Below are positions 47,311-58,005 of a stretch of 64,000 nt of DNA, piece by piece (positions within the stretch are counted from its first letter, which is position 1; the number at the start of each line of letters is the position of its first letter). The notes under the pieces were generated by a model. It was not told the origin of the DNA, ran no database searches, and was given only the letters and a program-made list of their open reading frames with translations. Origin of the DNA: Heracleum sosnowskyi (taxonomy: Eukaryota > Streptophyta > Magnoliopsida > Apiales > Apiaceae); the NCBI GenBank assembly GCA_030848705.1, contig CM061235.1:132377228-132441227 (forward strand). The letters are read 5' to 3'. The translations under genes were made by a program, and so were the position numbers.

Positions 47311-47792
47311 TGTTGGAAAATGAAGATTTAATGATTGCATCAGGATCGGATAGCATCAGTACTTAGAGCATCAGGAGATGACGTCTGATGATATCATCAT
47401 CAGTGGCAGGATAAGTCGGTTGTTGGTAATTGATACTATTCCGTGATTTCAGGAAAGGATTGATATGATGAAGATATATCTTATAGAAGCTGTTACAGAA
47501 GATAAGAGACAAGAAGATCAATTTAATTAAATGAAGATTATCTTGTGTAACAGAATGTGTAGCTGTGTGTATATATAAACACAGGATAGGTTTTACGAAA
47601 GTAATATCTTTAACACGAGTATCTTTGTAAACCTAGCAGCTCTTAAGAACTCATAGTTTCTTGAGAGAGTTTGTATCAGTTTTTATAAAGTTTAATAAAA
47701 GCTGATATTGATTGTTTTTATCTTTGTCTATTCGATTATTTCATACAATTACATTCAACCCCCCTTCTGTAATAGACATATACTGGGTAACA
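47311..47792 (+). repeat. 3' LTR of the SIRE-like element
   Basis: 482 bp, the same length as the 5' LTR. It is followed by the AAATG target duplication and the resumed LINE. Confidence 0.95.
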
Positions 47793-47797
47793 AAATG

Positions 47798-49162
47798 TAA
47801 TAGCTCAAACGCCACCAACACATTGCCGGATATGTACCTTCCAGGAACGAAGGCTGATTGATTCTCCGAAATGGCTACGAGAAGCACGGCCTTCAACCGA
47901 TTCGCCAAGACTTTTGCTAAGATTTTGTAAAGGACATTGCAAAGAGCAATGGGCCTTAGGTCCTTTACACTCTCTACATTCTCCTTCTTAGGAATCAACA
48001 CTTCAGTTGTATCATTTAGATCAGTAGGAAAAGAACAAGAATGCAACCAATCTTTACAACACTGAAAAACATCATGGCCTAGCATTGCCCAAAAATGTTG
48101 AAAAAATGCTGGGTTTAAGCCGTCTGAGCCCGACGCCTTGTCAGGGTGCATCTGTTTTACTGCTAGTGAAAACTCTTCATACGTGAGCTCCGCTGTGAAA
48201 CCCACATTGTGTTCCTCAGTAATGACTCGAGATCCTTCATCCACATACTGCGAGATTATCTGATTTGATCCAGCAAACACCGAGGTAAAATACTCCTCCT
48301 CAACATTACACATCTCCTCATGTCTCGAAACAGTCACCCCTTCATCAGTTATTAATTGAGAAACTTGGTTCATTTTCTTACGACTAGTAGCAGATCTATG
48401 AAAGTTTTTCGAGTTTGAGTCACCCTCGGCTAGCCAGAAAACTTTAGCCCGCTGTTTCCCATAAAGTTCTTCATGAAGCAACAACTCGTTTAATTTCTCT
48501 TTCTCCTCTAAATACTTTTTAACGCTGCTAGCATCTTTACAATCTACTAATTTGTCAATCACCTCTTTCTGTTTAATCACTTTATCACGGAGCTTATGAA
48601 AGAAATTTTGACCCCACTTCGCCATAAAAGAAGACACCGAAATAAGTTTAGGAAGCAAATCACTCGCCGGTAAGTTATTCCAATATTGCGAAACCTCATT
48701 ATGAAAACTTGGTTCCTTTAACCAGGTATTTTCAAACTTGAATCTGAACTTTCTCTTCGACACAATCACATTCATGAGCTCTAAAAAAATAGGGTCTTGA
48801 TCAGAACAAGAAGTATTTATGACAGATAATTTGCAAAGAGGGAACCTGTGCCATCAAGCATTATTTGCAAAAGCTCTGTCCAACCGCTCGCGAACCCAAT
48901 TTGGAGAACCCATGCTCTTCTCCTACATGAACTTTCCACCATTTAAATCCAGCTCTACTAGAGAAGCATCATCTACAGTCGACCGAAAACCATCCATAAG
49001 AGATTGAGGGTGAAGGTTGCTACCCTCTTTATTTGTATACTATACAGAAGATCATTGAAATCGCCAAAGATGCTCCAAGGAAGTTGAGACTTGGAAGCCA
49101 ACTGATTAATTAACAAATCATTTTCTTTTGTTTTATTGCTTTCCCGATTATTAGCTGGAGTG
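47798..49162 (-). mobile_element. LINE copy B, left part of ORF2 (endonuclease end and RT start)
   Basis: Continues LINE B beyond the SIRE-like insertion. The frame to 48775 encodes the endonuclease-RT linker (WLAEGDSNSKNFHRS) and the RT N-terminus (MHPDKASGSDGLNPAFFQ, LRPIALCNVLYKILAK, SENQSAFVPGRYISGN). 48776-49162 matches the endonuclease remnant of copy A. There is no TRIM here, which fixes the empty site of the TRIM in copy A. It ends at array flank X. Confidence 0.9.
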
Positions 49163-49440
49163 TTTAATTTTTGAAATTTATACAGCCGGCATTTCTAACG
49201 TGTACACATTACGGGATTAGTCGATGCTTCGGGTTCTTCATACTACTGTATTGTTTAAAATTTTTTAAAAAGGACCACTATCAAGTTTTAAGATAGGAAG
49301 ACTTCTCCCTGTGACACAAAAAGGACTAAAAGTAACAAAAATATAAATTCCTTATAAAAATTTAAGAGCTCCTTAATTTGACATCACAATTGTAACATTT
49401 CTGATACACATATAGAATGATTGATTTCCAACAAAATAAA
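49163..49440. repeat. Array flank segments X and Y, unit 2
   Basis: Matches 8605-8693 plus 32164-32253 and also 62202-62460. Here X and Y are contiguous with no MITE (ACTGTATTGTTT at 49245), giving the empty site of the MITE. Confidence 0.85.
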
Positions 49441-49464
49441 ACAATGGAATGTAGAGGAGTTTCT

Positions 49465-49632
49465 CTAGGGTTTTGGCAGGGTTTTCCGGACACCATTAAC
49501 GAAGCCGCAACACTCCACGATTTCGGGACAGCAGCTAGGAGGTGTTTCAGCAGCTCCTGTGAAAACCATGATAGCCATGATGATTATCCTCACCGACACC
49601 AACTTGGCTAAACACTTGATGCTTCCTTCCAT
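49465..49632 (-). CDS. Small secreted 4-Cys peptide, copy 1
   Basis: 55 residues, ATG at 49632, stop TAG at 49467-49465. The N-terminus (MEGSIKCLAKLVSV) and a hydrophobic stretch form a probable signal peptide, but Arg at residue 15 interrupts the core (Met in copy 3). Cleavage is likely near GAA. The predicted mature part has ETPPSCCPEIVECCGF then NGVRKTLPKP: two Cys pairs five residues apart and a basic Pro-ended tail. A TATA box (TATAAATACA, minus strand, 49740-49731) lies about 100 bases upstream. I do not recognise the family; it does not have the spacing of plant defensins or thionins as I know them. Secretion to the apoplast is inferred. Confidence 0.7.
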   Translation of the reverse strand: MEGSIKCLAKLVSVRIIIMAIMVFTGAAETPPSCCPEIVECCGFVNGVRKTLPKP

Positions 49633-49640
49633 CTCCGCAA

Positions 49641-50394
49641 TTAAATCCTCAACACAGTATTTGTATTGACTGACGTCTTATTGCTTCTTTTGGGTTATGA
49701 GATAAATAATATCTTTTTGTGTTTCTGACGTGTATTTATACATTGAGATAGTTGTGTGAGATAGTCTCCAAATCTGTCAAAGAAATTAAACAAGGGATTT
49801 ATTACTTCATAACATTTAATTTCTGAATATTTTTTTGAAGGAAACATATATTTCCAGTATCATATTTTTGACGTGTGCAGTGCCCCCAATTTCTTTTACC
49901 AAATGACAAGATATGCCATGTTTCAAATTTTGATTTATGCATATGAATGCATGCGCTGTTATTCGGGAAAAGTTACCAAGTTACACAAAAGTATTTGGGA
50001 AAAGTTATGGTAAAAATATTGGGTTTCTGTCATTTATTGTTTCATTACGCTGTAAAATGCTTTTAGCCAAACCTACGCTGTCTTCTTTGAATCAAAAACA
50101 GAAGTGACCTTTTAGACATTATCTTGTTAAAAATAGAAGCATTATTTCTCAACTCTTTACCTTTAAAGTTATTAAAATAGTTTTTTCTGTTTGAACGTTA
50201 AGAACATGGTACAACATCTAATTTGATCTGTTTTTTTTCTTTAATCTTTATACTTCTGGATTGAAACAATCCTTAGATGGAGACAAAACAGTGAAATGTG
50301 TTAGGATTTTTGTATTCCCTTTTCTATTTGAAACATTAATGAATGCCAGATATAAATAAAGATCAACAAATAAACTACTGGTAGTGGACACTAT
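49641..50394. other. Promoter of peptide copy 1 and array flank Z, unit 2
   Basis: 49731-49740 carries the TATA box of the peptide gene. 49760-50240 is AT-rich with no gene; parts resemble 62790-63110 next to peptide copy 3. 50245-50394 is flank Z, also at 32254-32395. It precedes the 3' end of the F-box gene in the array. Confidence 0.7.
49731..49740 (-). promoter_or_regulatory. TATA box of peptide copy 1
   Basis: The minus strand reads TATAAATACA. The same decamer precedes peptide copies 2 (61085-61076) and 3 (62782-62773), at 70-100 bases from each start. Confidence 0.75.
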
Positions 50395-50696
50395 TGAAAT
50401 ATAGCATAAGATCCATTTAGGGCCTTCCTCTAACACTTTAAGGTTTTAGATGAGCTGGTTACTCAACATGGTATCAGAGCTCTGGTCGGCAGGGGTCATA
50501 AGTTCGACTCCCTGCCACCCCCAATATTCTCACAATTTATGAGGGACACGAAGGCAAATTAATGCCCCAAAAATGGGCGCCGGTGATCAACTCTTCAATC
50601 AAAAAATGGGCTTTCGAGTGAGGGGGAGTGTTGAAATATAACATAAGATCCATTTGGGGCATTCCTCTAACACCTTAAGGTTTAAGATGAGTTGGT
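50395..50696 (+). mobile_element. TRIM-like element, plus orientation, at the left end of the copia composite
   Basis: A 74-bp LTR-like repeat (50395-50468, TGAAATATAGCATAAG...CTCAACA) is followed by the primer site TGGTATCAGAGC (50469-50480). A short non-coding middle follows, then GAGGGGGAG and a second copy starting TGTTGAAATATAAC (50639) that breaks off near 50696. The first repeat lacks the initial TGT. An AGTTCGACTCCC sequence near 50500 resembles a tRNA B box. Confidence 0.75.
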
Positions 50697-50932
50697 GAGA
50701 ATTCTTGCTGGAAAAGATGAGAGCTTTATATTTCCAGATCTACTTTTGGAATGACAATGATTGCTCTACCCTCTACAGTAGGAGCCTCATAGATATAAAT
50801 AGTCTTAGATACAGACAAAAATAAAATAACGCCCTCATACTAGTGTCCCACAATCATAACAGATTATTCACTAGTACAGACAAACAGTAAATAGTAAAAG
50901 AAAGTAAAAACTACTGTATTTCCTTATTACTC
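50697..50932 (-). repeat. Probable 3' LTR of copia element 3
   Basis: On the minus strand it follows the polypurine tract CTTGAGGGGGAG and runs TAATAAGGAAATACAG...AAGAATTCTCA, with a TATA-like TATTTATATCT. No matching copy remains at the 5' side, so the call rests on position and the CA end. Confidence 0.55.
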
Positions 50933-52918
50933 CCCCTCAAGTGACAGAGGAGTGAATGAAGCTGTCAACTTGTCCATATGAGCACTGTGAAGATTAACAG
51001 GAAGGCGTTTAGTGAAAAGATCAACAACTTGGTTTTGAGAGGAGACATGGGCAGTGACTATAGTTCCAGCTTTAATTTGATCACGAACGTAGTGGCAATC
51101 AAGTTCAACGTGCTTAGTACGTTCATAGAGAACCAGATTAGCATCGATGGTAAGAGCAGCTTTATTGTCGCATTTGATGATTGTTGGAGGAAGCTTTTGA
51201 AGTCCAAGATCCTTAAGTAACGCAGACAACCATGTAACCTCACATGTTGTAAGAGCCGTAGCTCGATATTCAGCTTCAGCGGATGAGCGTACAACTACAG
51301 GTTGTTTTTTTGACTTCCAAGACACAGGAGAATCACCCAGAAAGATGCAATAGCCCGAAGTGGACCTGCGAGTTGTAGGGTAGGAAGCCCAGTCGCTGTC
51401 ATAGTAGGCAGTCAACTGTGCAGCAGACTGGGATGCTAACAGAATTCCTTGAGAAATGGTACCAGTTAAATACCTGAGAAGTCTATAGGCAGCTTGTAGA
51501 TGGACTGTTGTTGGTTTATTCATGTACTGGGAGAGCATTTGCACACTGAAACAAATATCCGGTCTTGTAATGGTTAGATATATAAGTTGCCCCAAGAGAC
51601 GTTGATAGATACCTGGATTGGGAAGAGGATCTCCAAGTTCAGGTGTGAGTTTTTGATGAGCATCAAGAGGAAGCTGTAGTGGTTTGGCATTGAGTAAGTT
51701 ATGCTCTTTTAGAATATCAGTGGTATACTTTCGTTGGCTAAAAAAAATCCCATTCTCAGTTGTATCAATTTCCAAACCAAGAAAAAATCTCAATTGTCCC
51801 AAATCTTTCATATGAAATGTTCTAGCCAACATCTGTTTGAGATCGGTGATACTCTCCATGCTGTTACCAGCCAATAATAGATCATTAACGTACACGGGCA
51901 CCAAAGTAATAGTAGTCGATGTGTTTTTACTAAACAAACTGTAGTCCGTCTTGGATTGCTTGAAACCCAGTTGAAGAAGAGTGGTAGACAATTTAGAAAA
52001 ACATGTACGCGGAGCTTGGCGTAAGCCATATAGAGATTTCTTTAAATGACAAACCATTTTCGTAGGTGCAGGCAAAGCAGTCATATTGATTGTTATCCTA
52101 CTACCCATTCCAGTGTAGCCTTTAGGAAGCTTAATATACACAATCTCTGATAAGTCACCATGTAGACAGGCGTTCGAAACGTCCATCTGATGTGTGTACC
52201 ATTTTTGCATAGCAGCAATGGCAAGCAAGGTTCGAACAGTGGTGAGTTTTTCCACTGGAGCAAACGTTTCGAAATAATCTTCACCAGGCCTTTGGTGACA
52301 CCCCAGAACCACCAATCTGGCCTTGTGCTTATCCACAGACCCATCAGGTAGAAATTTTGTTTTAAAAATCCATTTCGTGCCTATTGCATGTTTACCAGGA
52401 GGGAGCTCCACTATCTCCCATGTATTATTTAACTCCAAGGCTTGTAACTCCTGATTTATGGCCTCAACCCATTTAGCATGAACTACAGCTTCTTTGAACG
52501 AGGAGGGATCTTGATTTGTAGTTACAGTTGTAAGAAAAAAGGAGAATGGAGCATTAACGGCTGTTGAGGCCAGGTTTGATGCATGACATGTGAGTATATT
52601 AGCAGCAAAATCTTGCATCCAACTAGGTGGGATGTGAGGCCTAGTAGAACGTCTTACTGGTGGAACTGGAGAAGATTGAACAGGAGATGGTGAAGGCAGG
52701 TTGGTATTCAAACTATTAGATAGAGAGAGTGAACTAATCTCATTTGGAGAAGCATTGTGTAATAAAGGTGATTGTGGGGTGTAACTTGTTGGAGTAGATT
52801 GAGAATGATTCCCATATAGTGAAAAATCTGTGAAGTCAATGTCATCAGCAGTGGCATTTTGTATGATATGCATTGTAGGTGGGACATGTTGCATATAGTT
52901 TGAGGAGGAATTTGTATG
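50927..52918 (-). CDS. pol: Copia 3 reverse transcriptase and RNase H (open, but catalytic Asp lost)
   Basis: Open for 655 codons from 52894. After a Ser/Pro/Thr-rich linker (TSYTPQSPLL, PVPPVRRSTRPHIPPSW) come WIFKTKFLPDGSVDKHKARL, QMDVSNACLHGDLSEIVY and the catalytic box VYVNDLLLAG, where YVDD has become YVND; this should kill polymerase activity. RNase H keeps YYDSDWASYP, SSAEAEYRA and DNKAALTI, and the C-terminal DLFTKRLP. The upstream junction to integrase lies at the solo LTR insertion (52919). Confidence 0.88.
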   Translation of the reverse strand, partial: HTNSSSNYMQHVPPTMHIIQNATADDIDFTDFSLYGNHSQSTPTSYTPQSPLLHNASPNEISSLSLSNSLNTNLPSPSPVQSSPVPPVRRSTRPHIPPSWMQDFAANILTCHASNLASTAVNAPFSFFLTTVTTNQDPSSFKEAVVHAKWVEAINQELQALELNNTWEIVELPPGKHAIGTKWIFKTKFLPDGSVDKHKARLVVLGCHQRPGEDYFETFAPVEKLTTVRTLLAIAAMQKWYTHQMDVSNACLHGDLSEIVYIKLPKGYTGMGSRITINMTALPAPTKMVCHLKKSLYGLRQAPRTCFSKLSTTLLQLGFKQSKTDYSLFSKNTSTTITLVPVYVNDLLLAGNSMESITDLKQMLARTFHMKDLGQLRFFLGLEIDTTENGIFFSQRKYTTDILKEHNLLNAKPLQLPLDAHQKLTPELGDPLPNPGIYQRLLGQLIYLTITRPDICFSVQMLSQYMNKPTTVHLQAAYRLLRYLTGTISQGILLASQSAAQLTAYYDSDWASYPTTRRSTSGYCIFLGDSPVSWKSKKQPVVVRSSAEAEYRATALTTCEVTWLSALLKDLGLQKLPPTIIKCDNKAALTIDANLVLYERTKHVELDCHYVRDQIKAGTIVTAHVSSQNQVVDLFTKRLPVNLHSAHMDKLTASFTPLSLEGE

Positions 52919-52923
52919 GTAAG

Positions 52924-55900
52924 TGTAACGCCCCCAAATCCGGGGTCAAAGGATTTGGTCGTCACACTAAAATCTCAAATAAAAACAACATGTTAAATAT
53001 TAAACAAATTCAAATATACATCTGCGACCCCAACTAAACCAAGATCTTTTAGGTTATAGTGCTAGAAACAAGAATCCAAAATTTCACAAACTTTAACTTC
53101 CTTTTTCAACAATACTCTTTGTACAAATTCTATAACACTAGTATAACTTCGATGAGAAGTATACCAGGCAAACTAATCTTATACAATATAGTATTTAATT
53201 GAAATCAACTTTATACAATAACCTTACACTAGATCCAAATGATTTGCATCAACTCGTCTTCAAAACGTCATCTTGACTCTTCTCGTTCCATAGTTATACG
53301 ATTAAATACTGTCAATCTACCTTTCACTGGAGGGTTTAAAAAGGTGAAACAAACAAGTATGAGCGAAAGAAATGCTCAGCCAGTGGATAAAAGACATAAT
53401 TTAAGGTTTCAACCTGGTATCAACGGAATATGTAGTATAAATAAAGCAAAACAAGATGAGTATTTCACAACTGGTAATGGAATAAAGAAAGCGAATGTTT
53501 AAATATTGAAAAACCACAACAATTTGAAAGTAAGTAAATTCAGCAGAATTAACAACCCCTTTTTATACATCATCGAGCCAACAATTTTTCTCATATATAT
53601 GTTTAGTTAATATAAATTGGAATTGTACGACGCTACGAGCTAAGCCGATGATCAATCGCTCAAAGCTCGCCAACCTTACTGTCCTACACAGCAGGTTCCA
53701 TACACTTTCAAGGGATCCCCGGGCAAACCGCCACGCTGGACCGGCGTCACCCGGCCGCCTATGCAACGTGGCGACATCTAGGCCACAAAACACTTTATTT
53801 CAACTGGACCGGCGCCACGGCCCTAATATTCCAATTTACCTCGGGTTCATATAGAAACCCAAAATCTCAACATCTCATTTTACCCTTATCGGGTTCATAA
53901 CTCAAATCACAGTTTCAACACAATAAGTACACTTTTCTCATTTAACATGGCAATATGAATCTGATAAGTAAGAATACCAATCAGAGGGTTTATTGAATAC
54001 TGAAAGAAATAGTTCAAGTCCTTCAAAAAGTATACTTATAACAGATAAGCCTTACATTCTGAAGGAAATAAACCGGATTATACATAACATATATAAGTTC
54101 GAATACTGAAAGAAATAGTTCAAGTCCTTCAAAAAGTATACTTATAACAGATAAGCCTTACATTCTGAAGGAAATAAACCGGATTATACATAACATATAT
54201 AAGTTCGAATACTGAAAGAAATAGTTCAAGTCCTTCAAAAAGTATACTTATAACAGATAAGCCTTACATTCTGAAGGAAATAAACCGGATTATACATAAC
54301 ATATATAAGTTCGAATAAGGAACTGAATCTGATAACTGCATAAACGAGAAGTAATAATAATAATAACAACTGCAGTTCAGTGTAAAAGGACCAACACTTG
54401 GAAATTAAGTGAAGAGTATAAACACTCGCATAATAATAATTCAAGAGAATATTACTCGAACAATACATGAAGGGTATAGACACTTGCCTCTGGTCCTACT
54501 ACACACGTCTAATCACAGCTGTCTCACACTAACTTGGTTTTTCCCTTAGCCGCCCGTCTCGACTCTAGAATAACCAACTCAGGGTTAAACACTAACACAC
54601 CACTAACTCACGCTCATACAATCCACATAAACACATACGCATATTATCATTTAACAATTAGGCACAAAGAATATATACAACATAGATACACTAGCGACTC
54701 TTATCGAAAAGTTTTGAAAATCGTTTTATAAGTTTTCAGAAATTTCGGCAACACCTCCTTTTAAAAACCACTAACCCGTCGGAATACAACCGACCCAAAC
54801 AGTCAATCAAACAATCCTAAATTCCACTACTAACTCTCAAGGCTTACAATTATCCTCTACGACTCACTAACATGTACGCACGTGATCCACATAGCACAAA
54901 ATCACTTTATTGACTCAAAACGACACTCTAAGGACACACAAACCACACACCGCCTCCATAACTATTTTTAAAACATCTCTAATCTATGACACAATTTAAA
55001 TCTCACTTCGAAATATTTTTAAAACAATTTTTGGAATTTTTCTAATATTTTTAAAGCATTTAAAATTGAAAACGGGATAATTTGGAATTAAATAACCCCA
55101 ATTAAATTAATTAAATCAAATAATAATTAATGAATAAAATTATTCGATAAATGATCCCATTTATCGAATAATTAGTTCGATTTAAATTATTATTTGAAAG
55201 AATTAATCGTAATTAAAGTATTTAATTCTACTTTTAAATAAATAAAGAAATGATTCCAAAAATTCTAAAATAATAATAATTTCGGAATAAAGCTGATTTT
55301 TATTTTAAAATAAGATAGAAAATATATTTCTGAAAATTTAGAAACTAATTTCACATTTTTCTGATTAATATTGAATTAACTATGAATTTTTAAAGATTAA
55401 ATAATTAAAACAAAATACATAAAATACTTTTACTATTCATCATCTCCTCACTATTCATCCCGCTGTCACTATTCATCCGGCCAACATTCCGGCCAAAATC
55501 CGACTAGCCTCATTTCTATACCAAACTTGATGTTCTTGGTATCAAAACGAAGCTGAGAACACATACAATATAATCCCTTCAACCATTTAACCAAACAAAT
55601 AACAGATTTTACAAACTACTGACTTGAAATTTCGGAAAAAAACTAAGAATTCGAACTAGCTCAAAACGGGTCAAAACAACTCAACTAAGCATGAAAATCG
55701 ATTGTATGTGACCATATAAAGCTATTGGAACCATGAAAATCAACGAACAATTCCTAAATAAAAACAAACCCCAATTCGAGCTCAAGAACCCTAATTTTCG
55801 AATTGGCTAATCCGGGAATCAAACAATGAAATTGAACACATATTTGGACTCCTTACAACCACATGAAGCTATACATATCATCAATTCACATGAACAAACT

Positions 55901-56671
55901 CAAAATAAAAAAGCCCCAAATATGACATAAACCCTAATTTTCCAGAATTAAAGAAACATTCGTATGAAATTGAAATATTACCCCACATGAAATCTGATGG
56001 TAGATTATGAAACTATATTCCAAGACCTTCGATTTGACTATAAGAACGTTGAAATCGGACTCCGGTAACGCCTTCAAATTTGTGTTTGATTCTCAAGAAC
56101 ACGAAGAACACGGTTCAGAGATTTCATAATTTCGATAATATTAAACGCAGATTATGAGAGGTATAATGTACGATTCGTCTTTTTATATTAAACGGAAAAT
56201 AATACCCCAAACGACATTTTTGGTTCAATATTGATTCGTTGGATCGTTTTTATTCGAATATAACGTACCGGTTACAAAACGATAATCATCAAAAAGTACG
56301 GATAATTGCGAGAATAATTTAATACTATCTATATGTACGAACCAAAATATCTTTATAACAATTACTCAAAAATATCCCCCGTCTTAACGAATGAATTATT
56401 GGTACGAATGATGTACCAATTTCCCGAACAATTACGAAACGAACGGAATTCTTCGTTCAAAAATTTACGATAACTTTAAAATAAAATAACTCACTTTTTA
56501 AATACCAGTCTAATTACCTCAAAATTCACGTAGCATTTATAGGACATACACATATGATCATTTAACGAAAATTTCCCCACTTTTAAATAGAGAATGTATT
56601 TAAATCCACAAATAACGTAAAAGAAATTATATTAAACTCTAAAAATATACCACGGTTTCCCGGTTCTTACA
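52924..56671 (-). mobile_element. Solo LTR (3748 bp) of a Tekay/Del-like gypsy element
   Basis: The plus strand runs TGTAACGCCCCCAAATCCGG...GGTTCTTACA, flanked by GTAAG on both sides (52919-52923 and 56672-56676). The end sequence GCCCCCAAATCCGGGGTC and the inner GCTACGAGCTAAGC are shared with the LTR of the 13.5-kb element, so the families are related but not the same. No coding interior is present; unequal LTR recombination is the usual cause. It splits the copia 3 pol. Minus orientation is inferred from the shared end. Confidence 0.9.
53995..54312. repeat. Three tandem 106-bp repeats inside the solo LTR
   Basis: Units start at 53995, 54101 and 54207, each beginning GAATACTGAAAGAAATAG. They appear identical by eye. 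Recent amplification is implied because surrounding LTR sequence is single copy. Confidence 0.9.
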
Positions 56672-57508
56672 GTAAGGAAACACTGTCTCATGGAAAACTA
56701 CATCACGAGATGAGAATTCTAGTTTGGTGAGTAAGTTTAGAAGCCTATAACCCTTTTGATTTGGGGGATAACCAATAAACCAGCAAGGGACCCTTCTGTG
56801 GTCAAATTTATCAGTTGAAGGAGAAGGGTTGCAGGCAAAATCTAAGCATCCAAAGACTCTCAAATTATCATACTCAGACAATGTATTATAGAGTAACTCA
56901 TGGGGTGATTTGTTTTTGAGAACTGCCGTAGGTAATTTATTTATCAAATGAACTGAAGTCATGACACAAGCCCCCTACATTTCTAACGGTAGTCCAGAAT
57001 GAAACCTCAATGCACGTGCAAGTTCCAAAATGTGCTTGTGTTTCCGTTCAGCCCTTGCATTTTGTTGGGGTCTGTACGGACACGAGGTTTGATGAATAAT
57101 GTCGTGTTCTGTGAAGAATTGATTACAAGATGATGAAGTGAATTCTAAGGCATTATCTAAACGAATAGTTCGAATGGTAGTGTTGAATTTTGTTGAGACA
57201 TATTGAAGAAAAGCTTTGAGGTGAATGAGAGCCTCAGATTTAAATTGCAATAGATAGACCCATGTGTGTCTTGAAAAGTCATCAACTAAAGTGAGGAAAA
57301 ATCTGTATTTTGATATGTATGGTGTTTTATATGGACCCCAAATGTCCATGTGCACAAGCTCAAAAGTAGTAGCAGCATGTGAAGAGCTTAAAGAAAAAGG
57401 GAGCTTAGTCATTTTAGACAGAGGACAAGACACACACAGTTGGGTAGGTGCAACAGTAGAGTAAGGTGGGATGAAAGGTATATGTTTGAGAGTGGAAAGA
57501 GAGGGCAT
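56672..57508 (-). pseudogene. Copia 3 integrase
   Basis: 56975-57508 shows CPLSKMTKLPF (zinc region end), LVHMDIWGPYKTP, TLVDDFSRHTWVYLL, RLDNALEFTSS and PYRPQQNARAERKHKHILE, the DDE-type core of copia integrase with the GAG-pre-integrase Cys. A stop (TAG) at about 56973 separates it from 56639-56962 (TSVHLINKLPT, LRVFGCLDFAC, CWFIGYPPNQKGYRL). A frameshift joins it to the protease frame on the right. Confidence 0.85.
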
Positions 57509-57971
57509 GTCCTAGTCTATGATGCCACAAGGCTAGGTATGTGTCTTTAAATTTAGTTTTAGCACTCAAACAGACAGGTTTGACAGGCATAGAAGAGTCA
57601 ATATAATACAACCCATCTCGAGCATAACCAACAACATGCATAGTCTTAGTGACTTTATCAGAAATGACACAGTGAGAAGGTAAAAACTGAAAATCACAGT
57701 CACTATCTTTGAACAGTTTTTGAACAGATATCAAATTGTGTTTAAACGAAGGAACAGAAAGCACATTTTTCAAGACTAAATTGGAAGTCAATTGTACCTG
57801 TCCCTTGTGAGATATCTGAGTACCCTGACCAGTAGGAAGATTTATGCTGTGAGTTCCCAGAAACACATACACATCTGTGAGTAATGAGCTATTTCCTGTC
57901 ATGTGATCTGTCGTCCCGGAATCGATAATCCATTCAGTTGAGGTGGCATTAACACTGAAACAAGAAATCAT
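57414..57971 (-). pseudogene. Copia 3 protease and pre-integrase zinc segment
   Basis: The aspartic protease site STEWIIDSGTTDHMTG is near residue 12, and LWHHRLGH near residue 150 marks the integrase zinc finger. The frame differs by one base from gag on the right and from integrase on the left, giving two frameshifts. Confidence 0.85.
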
Positions 57972-58005
57972 CCCAGAAAAATGGTAATCGATTTCATCAT
58001 CCGTG

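Larger units (their letters stand above)
34959..47792 (+). mobile_element. SIRE/Maximus-like Ty1/copia retrotransposon with extra ORFs, 12.8 kb
   Basis: Two 482-bp LTRs (34959-35440 and 47311-47792) with five differences that I can see flank gag, pol and 6.2 kb of extra sequence. The target duplication AAATG (34954-34958 and 47793-47797) lies in LINE B. The order protease, integrase, RT, RNase H is copia type. Large size, long gag and a long ORF after pol fit the SIRE/Maximus lineage. Pol and the extra ORF each have a stop and a frameshift, so this copy is inactive, but only lightly damaged. Confidence 0.95.

Noticed and set aside
54534..54731. Plus-strand frame in the solo LTR
   Set aside because: Non-coding LTR sequence with biased composition. 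No homologous frame in the related 4.09-kb LTRs.
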